A stretch of 5,941 nucleotides of DNA from Lentzea sp. (GTDB lineage Bacteria; Actinomycetota; Actinomycetes; Mycobacteriales; Pseudonocardiaceae): assembly GCA_030146905.1 (NCBI GenBank), contig JASLAV010000917.1, positions 1-5,941 of the forward strand. Reading direction: 5' to 3'. Every line of letters begins with the position of its first letter. Positions within the stretch are counted from its first letter, which is position 1. Under the pieces are notes generated by a model. That model made no database searches and was not told where the DNA came from. It saw nothing but the letters and a program-made list of their open reading frames with translations. Below are positions 1-5,762 of this stretch, in pieces. The position numbers and the translations under genes are program-made.

Positions 1-983
1 CGGTGGACCGCGTGATCGGCGGTCCGGCCCGCAAGAGCCGGATCATCTCCGAGAAGGAGAAGAAGATCACCGCGTACCACGAGGCCGGGCACGCCCTGGC
101 CGCGTGGGCCATGCCGGACATCGACCCGGTCTACAAGGTCACGATCCTCGCCCGCGGCCGCACGGGTGGTCACACCCTCTCGGTGCCGGAAGAGGACAAG
201 GACCTGATGACCAGGTCCGAGATGATCGCGCGACTGGTGTTCGCACTGGGTGGCCGTTCCGCCGAGGAGCTCGTTTTCCACGAGCCCACGACGGGTGCGT
301 CCAACGACATCGAGCAGGCGACCAAGATCGCCCGCGCGATGGTCACCGAGTACGGCATGAGCGCGAAGCTCGGTGCGGTCAAGTACGGGCAGGAGCAGGG
401 CGAGCCGTTCCTCGGTCGCTCGGCCGGTCGCCAGGCGGACTACTCGCTGGAGGTCGCGCACGAGATCGACGAGGAGGTGCGCAAGCTCATCGAGGCCGCG
501 CACACCGAGGCGTACGAGGTGCTCGTCACCTACCGCGACGTCCTCGACGACCTCACGCTCGAGCTCTTCGAGAAGGAGACCCTGCACCAGAAGGACCTGG
601 AGCGGATCTTCGCCCGCGTCGAGAAGCGGCCGCGCATCACCCAGTTCAACGACTTCGGTGACCGCAAGCCGTCCGACATCCCGCCGGTCAAGACCCCCGG
701 CGAGCTCGCCAAGGAACGCGGCGAGCCGTGGCCGCCCATCGTCGAGGACACCCTCGACGAGGAGCCGCGGGAGGCGGAGCCCGCCGCCGCGGAGCCGACG
801 GAGCAGCTGCCGTCGACGAACGGGACGAACGGCGTGCACCAGCCAGGTCAGCCGAACAACCAGTCGGGCCCGCCGAACTACGGCGCCCCGCCCGGATGGA
901 CCCCGGCGACCGTTCCCGGCGGCAAGCCGCACAACGTCTGGGAGCCGAAGAAGCCGCAGCCCGACCAGGACGAGCGGCAGTGA
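1..983 (+). CDS. ftsH: ATP-dependent zinc metalloprotease FtsH, C-terminal part (5' end outside window)
   Basis: FtsH is a membrane-anchored AAA+ protease that degrades misfolded or short-lived membrane and cytosolic proteins. Only the M41 peptidase domain and tail are present, about 327 codons; the N-terminal membrane helices and AAA module lie upstream of base 1. Counting from the GTG at base 3 as residue 1, the zinc motif HEAGH is at 26-30. The segment [12 protein letters not shown] (96-107) supplies the third zinc ligand, Asp102, as known for the family. A helical region follows to about residue 210. From about 225 the sequence is an acidic, then Pro/Gly/Asn-rich tail ending in DQDERQ, probably disordered; long tails of this kind are usual in actinobacterial FtsH. 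The TGA stop overlaps the GTG start of folE. Linkage of ftsH to the fol genes is also found in mycobacteria. The protease motifs are intact, so this is a window-edge truncation and not a broken gene. Confidence 0.97.
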   Translation, partial: VDRVIGGPARKSRIISEKEKKITAYHEAGHALAAWAMPDIDPVYKVTILARGRTGGHTLSVPEEDKDLMTRSEMIARLVFALGGRSAEELVFHEPTTGASNDIEQATKIARAMVTEYGMSAKLGAVKYGQEQGEPFLGRSAGRQADYSLEVAHEIDEEVRKLIEAAHTEAYEVLVTYRDVLDDLTLELFEKETLHQKDLERIFARVEKRPRITQFNDFGDRKPSDIPPVKTPGELAKERGEPWPPIVEDTLDEEPREAEPAAAEPTEQLPSTNGTNGVHQPGQPNNQSGPPNYGAPPGWTPATVPGGKPHNVWEPKKPQPDQDERQ

Positions 984-1627
984 CCGAGCAACACCAGCTC
1001 GACGGAGACGCCGGCCTCACCCGCAACGGGGAGGCCGGCGTCTCCGCGCGGCGGGTCTTCGACCAGGCACGTGCAGAGGCAGCGGTGCGCGAGCTGCTGA
1101 TCGCGTGCGGTGAGGATCCGGAGCGCGAGGGCCTGCGCGAGACACCCGCCCGGGTGGCGCGTGCGTACCGGGAGTTGTTCGCCGGCCTCTACACCGACGC
1201 GGACACCGTGCTCGCGAAGACGTTCGACGAGAGCCACGAGGAGCTCGTCCTCGTCACGGACATCCCGATGTTCAGCTTCTGCGAGCACCACCTGCTGCCG
1301 TTCCACGGCGTCGCGCACGTCGGGTACATCCCGAACGAGCGCGGCAGGGTGACGGGGCTGTCGAAGCTCGCCAGGCTGGTCGACCTCTACTCGAAGCGGC
1401 CGCAGGTGCAGGAACGGCTGACGTCGCAGGTCGCCGACGCGCTGGTGCGCAAGCTGGAGCCGCGCGGCGTGATCGTGGTGGTCGAGGCGGAACACCTGTG
1501 CATGGGCATGCGCGGTGTGCGCAAGCCCGGTTCGCGCACGACGACCTCCGCGGTGCGCGGGTTGCTGCGCACGTCGGCATCCTCGCGGGCGGAGGCCATC
1601 GAACTGATCAGGGGCCGGATGCGGTGA
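980..1627 (+). CDS. folE: GTP cyclohydrolase I (FolE, type IA)
   Basis: This cytosolic enzyme converts GTP to 7,8-dihydroneopterin triphosphate and formate, the first step of tetrahydrofolate synthesis. The 215-residue product is of normal length. The zinc ligands are visible as Cys101 and His104 in FCEHHLLPF (100-108) and Cys174 in EHLCMGMRG (171-179); His103 and His172 match the catalytic histidines of the E. coli enzyme. GLSKLAR (126-132), QERLT (144-148) and [10 protein letters not shown] (181-190) are further family motifs. Residues 1-25 are a variable N-terminal extension. The GTG start at 980 overlaps the ftsH stop (GTGA) and has AGGA nine bases upstream. The open frame continues far upstream inside ftsH, but family homology begins only at about residue 25, so 980 is the best start. 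The zinc-type motifs argue against the unrelated FolE2 family. Confidence 0.97.
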   Translation: MTEQHQLDGDAGLTRNGEAGVSARRVFDQARAEAAVRELLIACGEDPEREGLRETPARVARAYRELFAGLYTDADTVLAKTFDESHEELVLVTDIPMFSFCEHHLLPFHGVAHVGYIPNERGRVTGLSKLARLVDLYSKRPQVQERLTSQVADALVRKLEPRGVIVVVEAEHLCMGMRGVRKPGSRTTTSAVRGLLRTSASSRAEAIELIRGRMR

Positions 1628-2445
1628 GCGGACTTCCCCGCCCCGGCCGCTGTGCCGTGATGGGCGTGCTCAACGTGACGCCGGACTCGTTCTCCGACGG
1701 CGGCCGCTACCTCGACCGGCGTGACGCGGTGGCGCACGGCGTCGAGATGTTCGAGCGCGGTGCCGACCTGGTCGACGTGGGCGGCGAGTCGACGAGGCCC
1801 GGCGCCGAGCGCGTCGACGCCGCCGAGGAGATCGCCCGCGTCGTGCCGGTGGTCCGCGCCCTCGTCTCCGAGGGTGTGCCGGTCAGCGTGGACACGATGC
1901 GCGCGGCCGTCGCGGCGGCGGCTCTGGACGCGGGCGCGTCCATCGTGAACGACGTGTCGGGTGGCCTCGCCGACCAGGAGATGGCGAAGGTCGTCGCCAC
2001 CGCCGGTGTGCCGTACGTGCTGATGCACTGGCGTGGTCACAGCACGGAGATGGACTCCTTCGCGCGGTACGACGACGTCGTGGTGGACGTGCGCGCCGAG
2101 CTGCTGGAGCGCGTCGAGGCGGCGATGGCCGCGGGCGTCGCGGAGTCGTCGATCGTGCTCGACCCCGGCCTGGGCTTCGCGAAGCTCGGCGACCACAACT
2201 GGGAGCTGTTGCAGCGCTTGGACGAGCTGGTGGAGCTGGGTTTCCCGGTGCTGGTGGGTGCGTCGCGCAAGCGCTTCCTCGGCACGTTGCTCGGCAACCG
2301 TCCACCGGACGGCAGGGAGGACGCGACCGCGGCGGTGTCCGCTCTGGCCGCGTTCAACGGAGCGTGGGGTGTGCGGGTGCACGACGTCGACCGGTCGCTG
2401 GACGCGGTCGCCGTCGCCGGTGCGTGGAGGCGGGGACATGGCTGA
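1624..2445 (+). CDS. folP: Dihydropteroate synthase (FolP)
   Basis: FolP condenses 6-hydroxymethyl-7,8-dihydropterin pyrophosphate with p-aminobenzoate to give 7,8-dihydropteroate; it is the sulfonamide target. The 273-residue TIM-barrel protein carries both signature regions: [11 protein letters not shown] (17-27) and VGGESTRPG (52-60). Residues matching those of E. coli DHPS by motif are Asn17, Asp90 (VSVDT), Asn109 (VNDVSGG), Asp180 (DPGLGF), Lys216 (SRKRF) and Arg251/His253 (RVHDV). Phe23 and Pro59 lie at positions where resistance changes occur in other species and look like the sensitive form; susceptibility itself cannot be read from this. The GTG start overlaps the folE TGA as GTGA, with AGGGG nine bases upstream. 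An in-frame ATG at 1498 lies inside folE and would add 42 residues foreign to the family. Complete motifs and the folate context point to functional FolP1 and not the divergent actinobacterial FolP2 paralogue. Confidence 0.97.
   Translation: MSGLPRPGRCAVMGVLNVTPDSFSDGGRYLDRRDAVAHGVEMFERGADLVDVGGESTRPGAERVDAAEEIARVVPVVRALVSEGVPVSVDTMRAAVAAAALDAGASIVNDVSGGLADQEMAKVVATAGVPYVLMHWRGHSTEMDSFARYDDVVVDVRAELLERVEAAMAAGVAESSIVLDPGLGFAKLGDHNWELLQRLDELVELGFPVLVGASRKRFLGTLLGNRPPDGREDATAAVSALAAFNGAWGVRVHDVDRSLDAVAVAGAWRRGHG
2426..2430 (+). promoter_or_regulatory. Ribosome binding site of folB
   Basis: GGAGG lies seven bases before ATG 2438 and inside the folP coding sequence. It is the strongest Shine-Dalgarno match in the operon and decides the folB start among several upstream in-frame possibilities. 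It would allow folB to be loaded independently of the folP stop eight bases further on. Confidence 0.85.
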
Positions 2446-2833
2446 CCGGATCGCGTTGACGGGCCTGAGGGTCCGCGGCAACCACGGCGTTTTCGAGCAC
2501 GAGAAGCGCGACGGCCAGGAGTTCGTCGTGGACATCACGCTCTGGCTGGACCTGAGCTCGGCGTCGAGGACCGACGACCTGAGCCAGACCTACCACTACG
2601 GCGAGCTCGCCGAGATGGCCGCGGCGATCGTCGGTGGCGAGCCGTGCGACCTCATCGAGACGGTGGCCGGTCGCATCGCCGACGCGGCCATGGCGGACAC
2701 GCGGCTGCACGCGGCCGAGGTGACGGTGCACAAGCCGTCCGCGCCGATCCCGCTGACGTTCGACGACGTGTCGGTGACGATCCGCCGCTCCCGCAGGCTG
2801 GCCGCGCCGTTGCCCCCCAAGGAATCCCGGTGA
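2438..2833 (+). CDS. folB: Dihydroneopterin aldolase (FolB)
   Basis: FolB cleaves 7,8-dihydroneopterin to 6-hydroxymethyl-7,8-dihydropterin and glycolaldehyde, and family members can also epimerise the substrate; it works as a cytosolic homo-oligomer. The product has 131 residues, the usual size. The start [20 protein letters not shown] and the end [14 protein letters not shown] strongly resemble mycobacterial FolB (from memory, no alignment run). Residues at the positions of the characterised S. aureus active site are Glu22, Tyr54, Glu74 (in LIET) and Lys99 (in VHKP), all present. The ATG at 2438 lies within the end of folP, giving an 8-base overlap, and is preceded by GGAGG seven bases upstream, which fixes the start although the open frame runs back to 2033. 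The last ten or so residues ([11 protein letters not shown]) are a short variable tail. Confidence 0.95.
   Translation: MADRIALTGLRVRGNHGVFEHEKRDGQEFVVDITLWLDLSSASRTDDLSQTYHYGELAEMAAAIVGGEPCDLIETVAGRIADAAMADTRLHAAEVTVHKPSAPIPLTFDDVSVTIRRSRRLAAPLPPKESR
2819..2823 (+). promoter_or_regulatory. Ribosome binding site of folK
   Basis: AAGGA lies six bases before GTG 2830, within the last codons of folB. It supports the GTG of the GTGA overlap as the folK start. Confidence 0.75.
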
Positions 2834-3324
2834 CCCGCGCGGTTCTCTCGATCGGCTCGAACCTCGGTGACCGCCTCGCGTTCCTGCAGTCCGTCGTGGA
2901 CGGGCTCCGGCCGCACGTCGTCGCGGTGTCGCCCGTGTACGAGACGGCGGCGTGGGGTGTCGAGGACCAGCCGGACTTCCTCAACGCCGTGGTGGTCGTC
3001 TCGGCCGACGACGTCGACGAGTGGGGCTGGCTGCGCCGAGGTCAGGCGCTGGAGAACGCCGCCGGACGTGTGCGGGAGAAGCGCTGGGGACCGCGCACGT
3101 TGGACGTGGACGTGGTTTCGGTGGACGGGGTGACCTCGGACCACCCGGAGCTGCTCCTGCCGCATCCTGGGGCGTTTGAGCGCGCAACGGTTCTCGTCCC
3201 GTGGCTCGACGTCGAGCCGGACGCCGTCCTGCCGGGCCGCGGACCCGTTGCGGCGCTGGAGTTCTCGTCGGACGGGGTGCGGCGGCGCGACGATCTCGTG
3301 CTTTCGGGTTGGATGGACTCGTGA
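2830..3324 (+). CDS. folK: 6-hydroxymethyl-7,8-dihydropterin pyrophosphokinase (FolK)
   Basis: FolK transfers pyrophosphate from ATP to 6-hydroxymethyl-7,8-dihydropterin, making the FolP substrate. The 164-residue product begins [14 protein letters not shown], the family's first strand and loop. It carries the HPPK signature [12 protein letters not shown] at 85-96, with Asp92 and Asp94 as the expected magnesium ligands. PVYETAAWG (35-43) and QPDFLNAVV (47-55) are the usual pterin-site segments. His112 and Arg118 in [16 protein letters not shown] match in spacing the conserved His and Arg of E. coli HPPK; the Gly at 114 replaces an Arg common in other bacterial copies, though that position is not invariant. 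The GTG start overlaps the folB stop as GTGA and has AAGGA six bases upstream. The larger open frame from 2644 is folB sequence read in another frame. FolK is encoded here as a separate protein, not fused to FolB or FolP. Confidence 0.95.
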   Translation: MTRAVLSIGSNLGDRLAFLQSVVDGLRPHVVAVSPVYETAAWGVEDQPDFLNAVVVVSADDVDEWGWLRRGQALENAAGRVREKRWGPRTLDVDVVSVDGVTSDHPELLLPHPGAFERATVLVPWLDVEPDAVLPGRGPVAALEFSSDGVRRRDDLVLSGWMDS

Positions 3325-3773
3325 GGTTCACCCGCTCCCGCGACCTGGCAGCCGTCGCGATCATCGCCGGGATCCTGGCTCATCTGGTCCTGAGGCTCTC
3401 GTACGACTCGTTGCCGCCGCTGCCGGTGCTGGCCGGGTCGACGCTGTTCGTCATCGCGGTCGTGGAGGTCGTGCTCGCGTTCTCGTTGCGCGCCAAGATC
3501 CAGCGCAGGCCGGGAGCCCGTGCCGTGCAGCCGCTGACCGCGGCCAGGGCCGTCGCGCTGGCGAAGGCATCGTCCGTTCTGGGCGCTCTGATGTTCGGCG
3601 CGTGGGCAGGGGTGCTGATCTTCGTCGTCCCCGTGCGCGACTCGTTCGCCGCGGCGTCGAACGACCTGGTGGCCGCGGTCGTCGGAATCATCTCGGCGCT
3701 CGCGCTGACGGCGGCGGCGCTGTGGCTCGAGCACTGCTGCAAGACGCCCGGCGAGAGTTCCGGGAACGAATAG
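3321..3773 (+). CDS. DUF3180 family membrane protein
   Basis: A 150-residue protein with four predicted membrane helices, at about 9-25, 36-55, 84-103 and 115-136, joined by short charged loops. The loop with PLTAARAVALAKASSVLGAL (71-90) and the end LEHCCKTP (136-143) resemble what I recall of DUF3180. That family lies directly after folK in many actinobacteria, including the Rv3605c position in M. tuberculosis. Its function is unknown. Its tight coupling to folK (GTGA overlap at 3321) suggests co-expression with the folate genes, but no enzymatic motif is visible, and a role in pterin or folate handling would be conjecture. The ribosome site is weak (GGATGGA ending four bases before GTG), consistent with translation by coupling. 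The longer open frame from 3201 starts inside folK and would add residues of unlike composition. Confidence 0.9.
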   Translation: MRFTRSRDLAAVAIIAGILAHLVLRLSYDSLPPLPVLAGSTLFVIAVVEVVLAFSLRAKIQRRPGARAVQPLTAARAVALAKASSVLGALMFGAWAGVLIFVVPVRDSFAAASNDLVAAVVGIISALALTAAALWLEHCCKTPGESSGNE

Positions 3774-3802
3774 ATACCCGGCCGTAGGTCTCAGTCGCAT
3801 AA

Positions 3803-3823
3803 CTACGCGGTACCGTAGTGCCC
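3803..3823 (+). promoter_or_regulatory. Possible leaderless promoter -10 element with overlapping dyad
   Basis: TACCGT at 3811-3816 fits the TANNNT form of the actinobacterial -10 hexamer and lies seven bases before ATG 3824. This is the spacing expected when transcription starts on the A of the start codon (leaderless mRNA), and it agrees with the absence of any purine-rich ribosome site upstream of 3824. No good -35 element is seen 16-19 bases upstream. Two overlapping inverted repeats cover the hexamer: CTACG (3803-3807) with CGTAG (3814-3818), and the 8-base palindrome CGGTACCG (3808-3815). These could be a repressor site or chance. The position after a 50-base gap, when all genes before it overlap, supports a separate transcription start. 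Confidence 0.4.
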
Positions 3824-5347
3824 ATGACCGGGCGAGGCGCGTCGAACGACGACGAGCAAGAAGATCACGGTCGTGGCTCAGGGCGATTGCTGTTGGTAGC
3901 AGCGTTGGCGCTCGCCCTGGTGGCCGCGGCGGTGCTCGTGCTGAGTGACAGCGCCCGAATGCTGCGTCTGGCCGTGGTGGCCGCGCTGTGGGCGGCTCTG
4001 GTGGGCGCTTTCCTGGCCGCCAAGTACCGCAAGCAGGTCACGGAGCGCGACGACGAGGTGGCCGACCTCCAGTCCGTCTACGAGCTCGAGCTCGAGCGCG
4101 AGGTCGCGGCCCGCCGCGAGTACGAGCTGGAGATCGAGGCCGAGACGCGCAAGCGCATCGAGGAGGAGTCCCGCGCGGACATCGAGGCGTTGCGAGCCGA
4201 CCTGCACGCCCTGCGCGACAACCTGCAGGCGTTGCTGGGCGGCGACGTCCTGGTCGAACGCGTGGCGCTGCGCGCGGAGTCGACCCGCCTGCGCTCGCTC
4301 GCCTCCGACTCGGCCCGCCTGGGCTCCGGTGCGGAGAAGCGGATCATCAACGCCATCTCCACGTCCTCGGTGCCGGCGGAGAAGCCGTCCGAGCGCACCG
4401 AACTGATCGAACGCGTCGCGCACGACGCCAAGGTGCAGCCGCCGCGCAGGGAGCCCGTGCGCCCGGAGCCCACCCGCCCGGAGCCGACGAGGAACTCACC
4501 GCGCCCGCAACCCGCCGTGGTCCGCCGCGAGCCCGTGAAGGCCGCGAAGCAGGAACCGGCCCGCCCGCAGCCCCGCACCTCGGCGGCCGCGGCGGTCTCG
4601 GCCAGGCTCGGCGGCGCCAAGCCCCAGTCCGCCCCGGTCCCGCCGCCGCCCACCGTCAAGGCCCAGCCCGTGCAGGCCCAGGCGCAGCGCACGGAACGCG
4701 TGCAGCGTCCGCCGGCCCAGCAGCCGAACCGCACCGAGGCGCTGGCGAGGCCGGAGCAGCCCCCGAAGCCGCCCGCCGTGAAGCCGGTGGAGCCCCGCAA
4801 GCAGGAACCGCCCCGCAAGCAGGAGCCGCCGAGGTCCCGCGTGGCCGAGCGGACCGAGATGATCGACCCGAAGTCGTTGCAGCAGACCGGTGGCGGCCGC
4901 CGCCGCGCCGACGACCGCCCCGCCGCGTCGGCTCCTGCGCCGACCCCGGCTCCGGTGCAGGACAGCGGTTCGTGGGAGACGTTGAAGCCGGACAGCCCGT
5001 CGCCCTCCGGCGGTCGCAGGCGTTCCGAGGACACGCCGTCCCGCCGCACCAAGTCCGAGGACTCGCTGGTGTCGCTGCCGCCCGTGGGCAGGCGAGCGTC
5101 CGAGCAGTCGTCGACCCGCCTGCCGGTGGTCCCGTCGGGCCGCCGTTCCGCGGCGGACGACGCCCCGGTGTCGGGACGCCGGGTCGCCGAGGACTCGTCC
5201 ACGCGCCTGCCGGCGGTGTCGACCGGCCGCCGCGCGGCGCCGGAGGACCCGTCCGGTGCACACGCGGACGGCAAGTCGGTGAGCGAGCTGCTGGCGTCGC
5301 TCGGCGGGGGCGACGCACCTCGTCGCCGTCGTAGGCGGGACGACTAG
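3824..5347 (+). CDS. Two-helix membrane protein with coiled coil and long Pro/Arg-rich repetitive tail (DUF6779-like)
   Basis: Function unknown. The 507-residue product has, in order: a short acidic N-terminus (1-19); two membrane helices at about 21-40 and 47-66; a highly charged Glu/Arg-rich coiled coil at about 68-137; a conserved-looking segment to about 200 (LRSLASDSARLGSG, EKRIINAIS); then roughly 300 residues of low-complexity Pro/Arg/Ala sequence. The tail holds four RTE motifs (191, 289, 303, 343) and six GRR-type repeats between 358 and 475. It ends with KSVSELLASLGGGD and a run of six arginines. By position after DUF3180 and by architecture it matches the Ala/Arg/Pro-rich membrane protein at the Rv3604c position of mycobacteria, and the Pseudonocardiales family I know as DUF6779; no database search was run. 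Both termini of the hairpin are probably cytoplasmic. ATG 3824 is preferred to GTG 3818 because a -10-like element lies seven bases before it; neither has a ribosome site. Confidence 0.88.
   Translation: MTGRGASNDDEQEDHGRGSGRLLLVAALALALVAAAVLVLSDSARMLRLAVVAALWAALVGAFLAAKYRKQVTERDDEVADLQSVYELELEREVAARREYELEIEAETRKRIEEESRADIEALRADLHALRDNLQALLGGDVLVERVALRAESTRLRSLASDSARLGSGAEKRIINAISTSSVPAEKPSERTELIERVAHDAKVQPPRREPVRPEPTRPEPTRNSPRPQPAVVRREPVKAAKQEPARPQPRTSAAAAVSARLGGAKPQSAPVPPPPTVKAQPVQAQAQRTERVQRPPAQQPNRTEALARPEQPPKPPAVKPVEPRKQEPPRKQEPPRSRVAERTEMIDPKSLQQTGGGRRRADDRPAASAPAPTPAPVQDSGSWETLKPDSPSPSGGRRRSEDTPSRRTKSEDSLVSLPPVGRRASEQSSTRLPVVPSGRRSAADDAPVSGRRVAEDSSTRLPAVSTGRRAAPEDPSGAHADGKSVSELLASLGGGDAPRRRRRRDD
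4793..4828 (+). repeat. Two tandem 18-bp repeats inside the 507-residue protein gene
   Basis: CCCCGCAAGCAGGAACCG (4793-4810) is followed directly by a copy differing at one base (4811-4828). It encodes PRKQEP twice (residues 324-335), in frame, within the proline-rich tail. The near-identity points to a recent duplication in a disordered part of the protein. Confidence 0.9.
4895..5248 (+). repeat. Degenerate coding repeats: six GRR-type motifs in the C-terminal tail
   Basis: In the 507-residue protein the motif GRR followed by one to three small residues and usually an acidic pair occurs at residues 358, 397, 422, 439, 451 and 468. Two of the copies belong to a larger unit of 29 residues: SSTRLPVVPSGRRSA at 429-443 and SSTRLPAVSTGRRAA at 458-472. 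The copies are divergent at DNA level, so the peptide pattern appears to be under selection and not simply a fresh duplication. Confidence 0.75.
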
Positions 5348-5368
5348 CCACCGGCTGGCGCCGCTTGT

Positions 5369-5386
5369 GAGGGGCGATGAGCCCTC
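5369..5386 (+). terminator. Possible terminator hairpin after the 507-residue protein gene
   Basis: GAGGGGC (5369-5375) can pair with GCCCTC (5381-5386) around a GATGA loop, giving six base pairs with one bulged G, 22 bases after the TAG stop. There is no T-tract, which is common for actinobacterial terminators but also makes the call weak. Confidence 0.35.
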
Positions 5387-5466
5387 GCCGCCGTCGCTGG
5401 GACGACTGGCTGGTGTGGTGGGCGCGACCGAGCTGTCGGTGGGGTGGCGGCTGACGTTTCCGGTGT

Positions 5467-5714
5467 GGCAGGACGAGTTTCGCCCGCCGCAATCGTCGCG
5501 CCGACGAGCTGATGCTGCCACCGTTGTTGCGCCGACGAGCTGATGCTGCCGCCACCGTCGCGCCGACGAGCTGATGCTGCCACCGTTGTCGCGCCGACGA
5601 GCTGATGCTGCCGCCACCGTCGCGCCGACGAGCTGACGACGCCGCCATTGTTGCGCCGATGGGCTCACGCTGCCGCCACCAAGGCAACGACGAGCCCACA
5701 CCGCCGCCGACAAG
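5467..5714. repeat. Tandem array of eight 31-bp direct repeats between convergent genes
   Basis: Units start at 5467, 5498, 5529, 5560, 5591, 5622, 5653 and 5684, head to tail with no spacers. The consensus begins GCGCCGACGAGCTGATG, continues CTGCC, then has nine bases in two versions: ACCGTTGTY (units 5498 and 5560) or GCCACCGTC (5529 and 5591). The four central units therefore form two 62-bp blocks (5498-5559 and 5560-5621) that differ at one base only (T5528 versus C5590). Outer units decay: by my count 25/31 matches for 5622, 24/31 for 5653, and 19/31 each for 5684 and 5467. The pattern of a near-perfect core with eroded edges is typical of growth by slippage or unequal recombination. A 31-bp period is not a multiple of three, so the array is unlikely to code. 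It is close to three turns of B-DNA, so all units present the same face. Each of the first six junctions can form a small hairpin. Confidence 0.95.
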
Positions 5715-5718
5715 CCCG

Positions 5719-5740
5719 CGGGCGAACCACCGGCTGCCCG
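5719..5740 (-). terminator. Weak hairpin after the nuoD-like gene
   Basis: CGGGC (5719-5723) can pair with GCCCG (5736-5740) across a 12-base loop, about 22 bases downstream of the minus-strand TAG. A competing small hairpin, GCCG-AGTG-CGGC, is at 5749-5760. No T-tract follows on the minus strand. In DNA this GC-rich such pairings arise easily by chance. Confidence 0.2.
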
Positions 5741-5762
5741 GCACCAGGGCCGAGTGCGGCGG

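Larger units (their letters stand above)
5348..5762. other. 415-base gene-free convergent intergenic region
   Basis: No credible gene is seen here on either strand. The two flanking genes both end into it. It holds a possible terminator hairpin near 5369-5386, G-rich non-repetitive sequence to about 5466, the 31-bp tandem array, and weak hairpins at 5719-5760 near the end of the nuoD-like gene. Long minus-strand open frames cross the region and continue antisense through the 507-residue protein gene, but they have no family resemblance and run through the repeat in changing frames, giving low-complexity Arg/Ser peptides. Confidence 0.7.

Noticed and set aside
373..1113. 246-codon plus-strand open frame overlapping ftsH and folE
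   Set aside because: The translation is almost entirely Arg/Ser/Thr, the usual out-of-frame shadow of GC-rich coding DNA; the ftsH and folE frames carry all family motifs.
1624..2445. Sulfonamide-resistant or degenerate FolP2-type synthase
   Set aside because: All substrate-binding residues of functional DHPS are present, the positions where resistance changes occur look wild type, and there is no insertion in the loops.
1387..2538. 383-codon minus-strand open frame over folP
   Set aside because: It is antisense to well-conserved folE, folP and folB, has His/Arg-rich shadow composition and no recognisable motif.
3774..3823. Riboswitch or attenuator upstream of the membrane protein gene
   Set aside because: Fifty bases are too few for a known riboswitch, and no conserved aptamer sequence is seen.
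5467..5714. CRISPR array
   Set aside because: The 31-bp units follow each other directly without unique spacers, the unit end varies between copies, and no cas gene is visible.
4496..5744. Long minus-strand open frames of 360-405 codons across the intergenic region and antisense to the 507-residue protein gene
   Set aside because: High-GC DNA leaves few stops in any frame. Their products are Arg/Ser/Gly-rich low-complexity peptides that pass through the repeat array, and they lie antisense to a gene with clear membrane helices and coiled coil.
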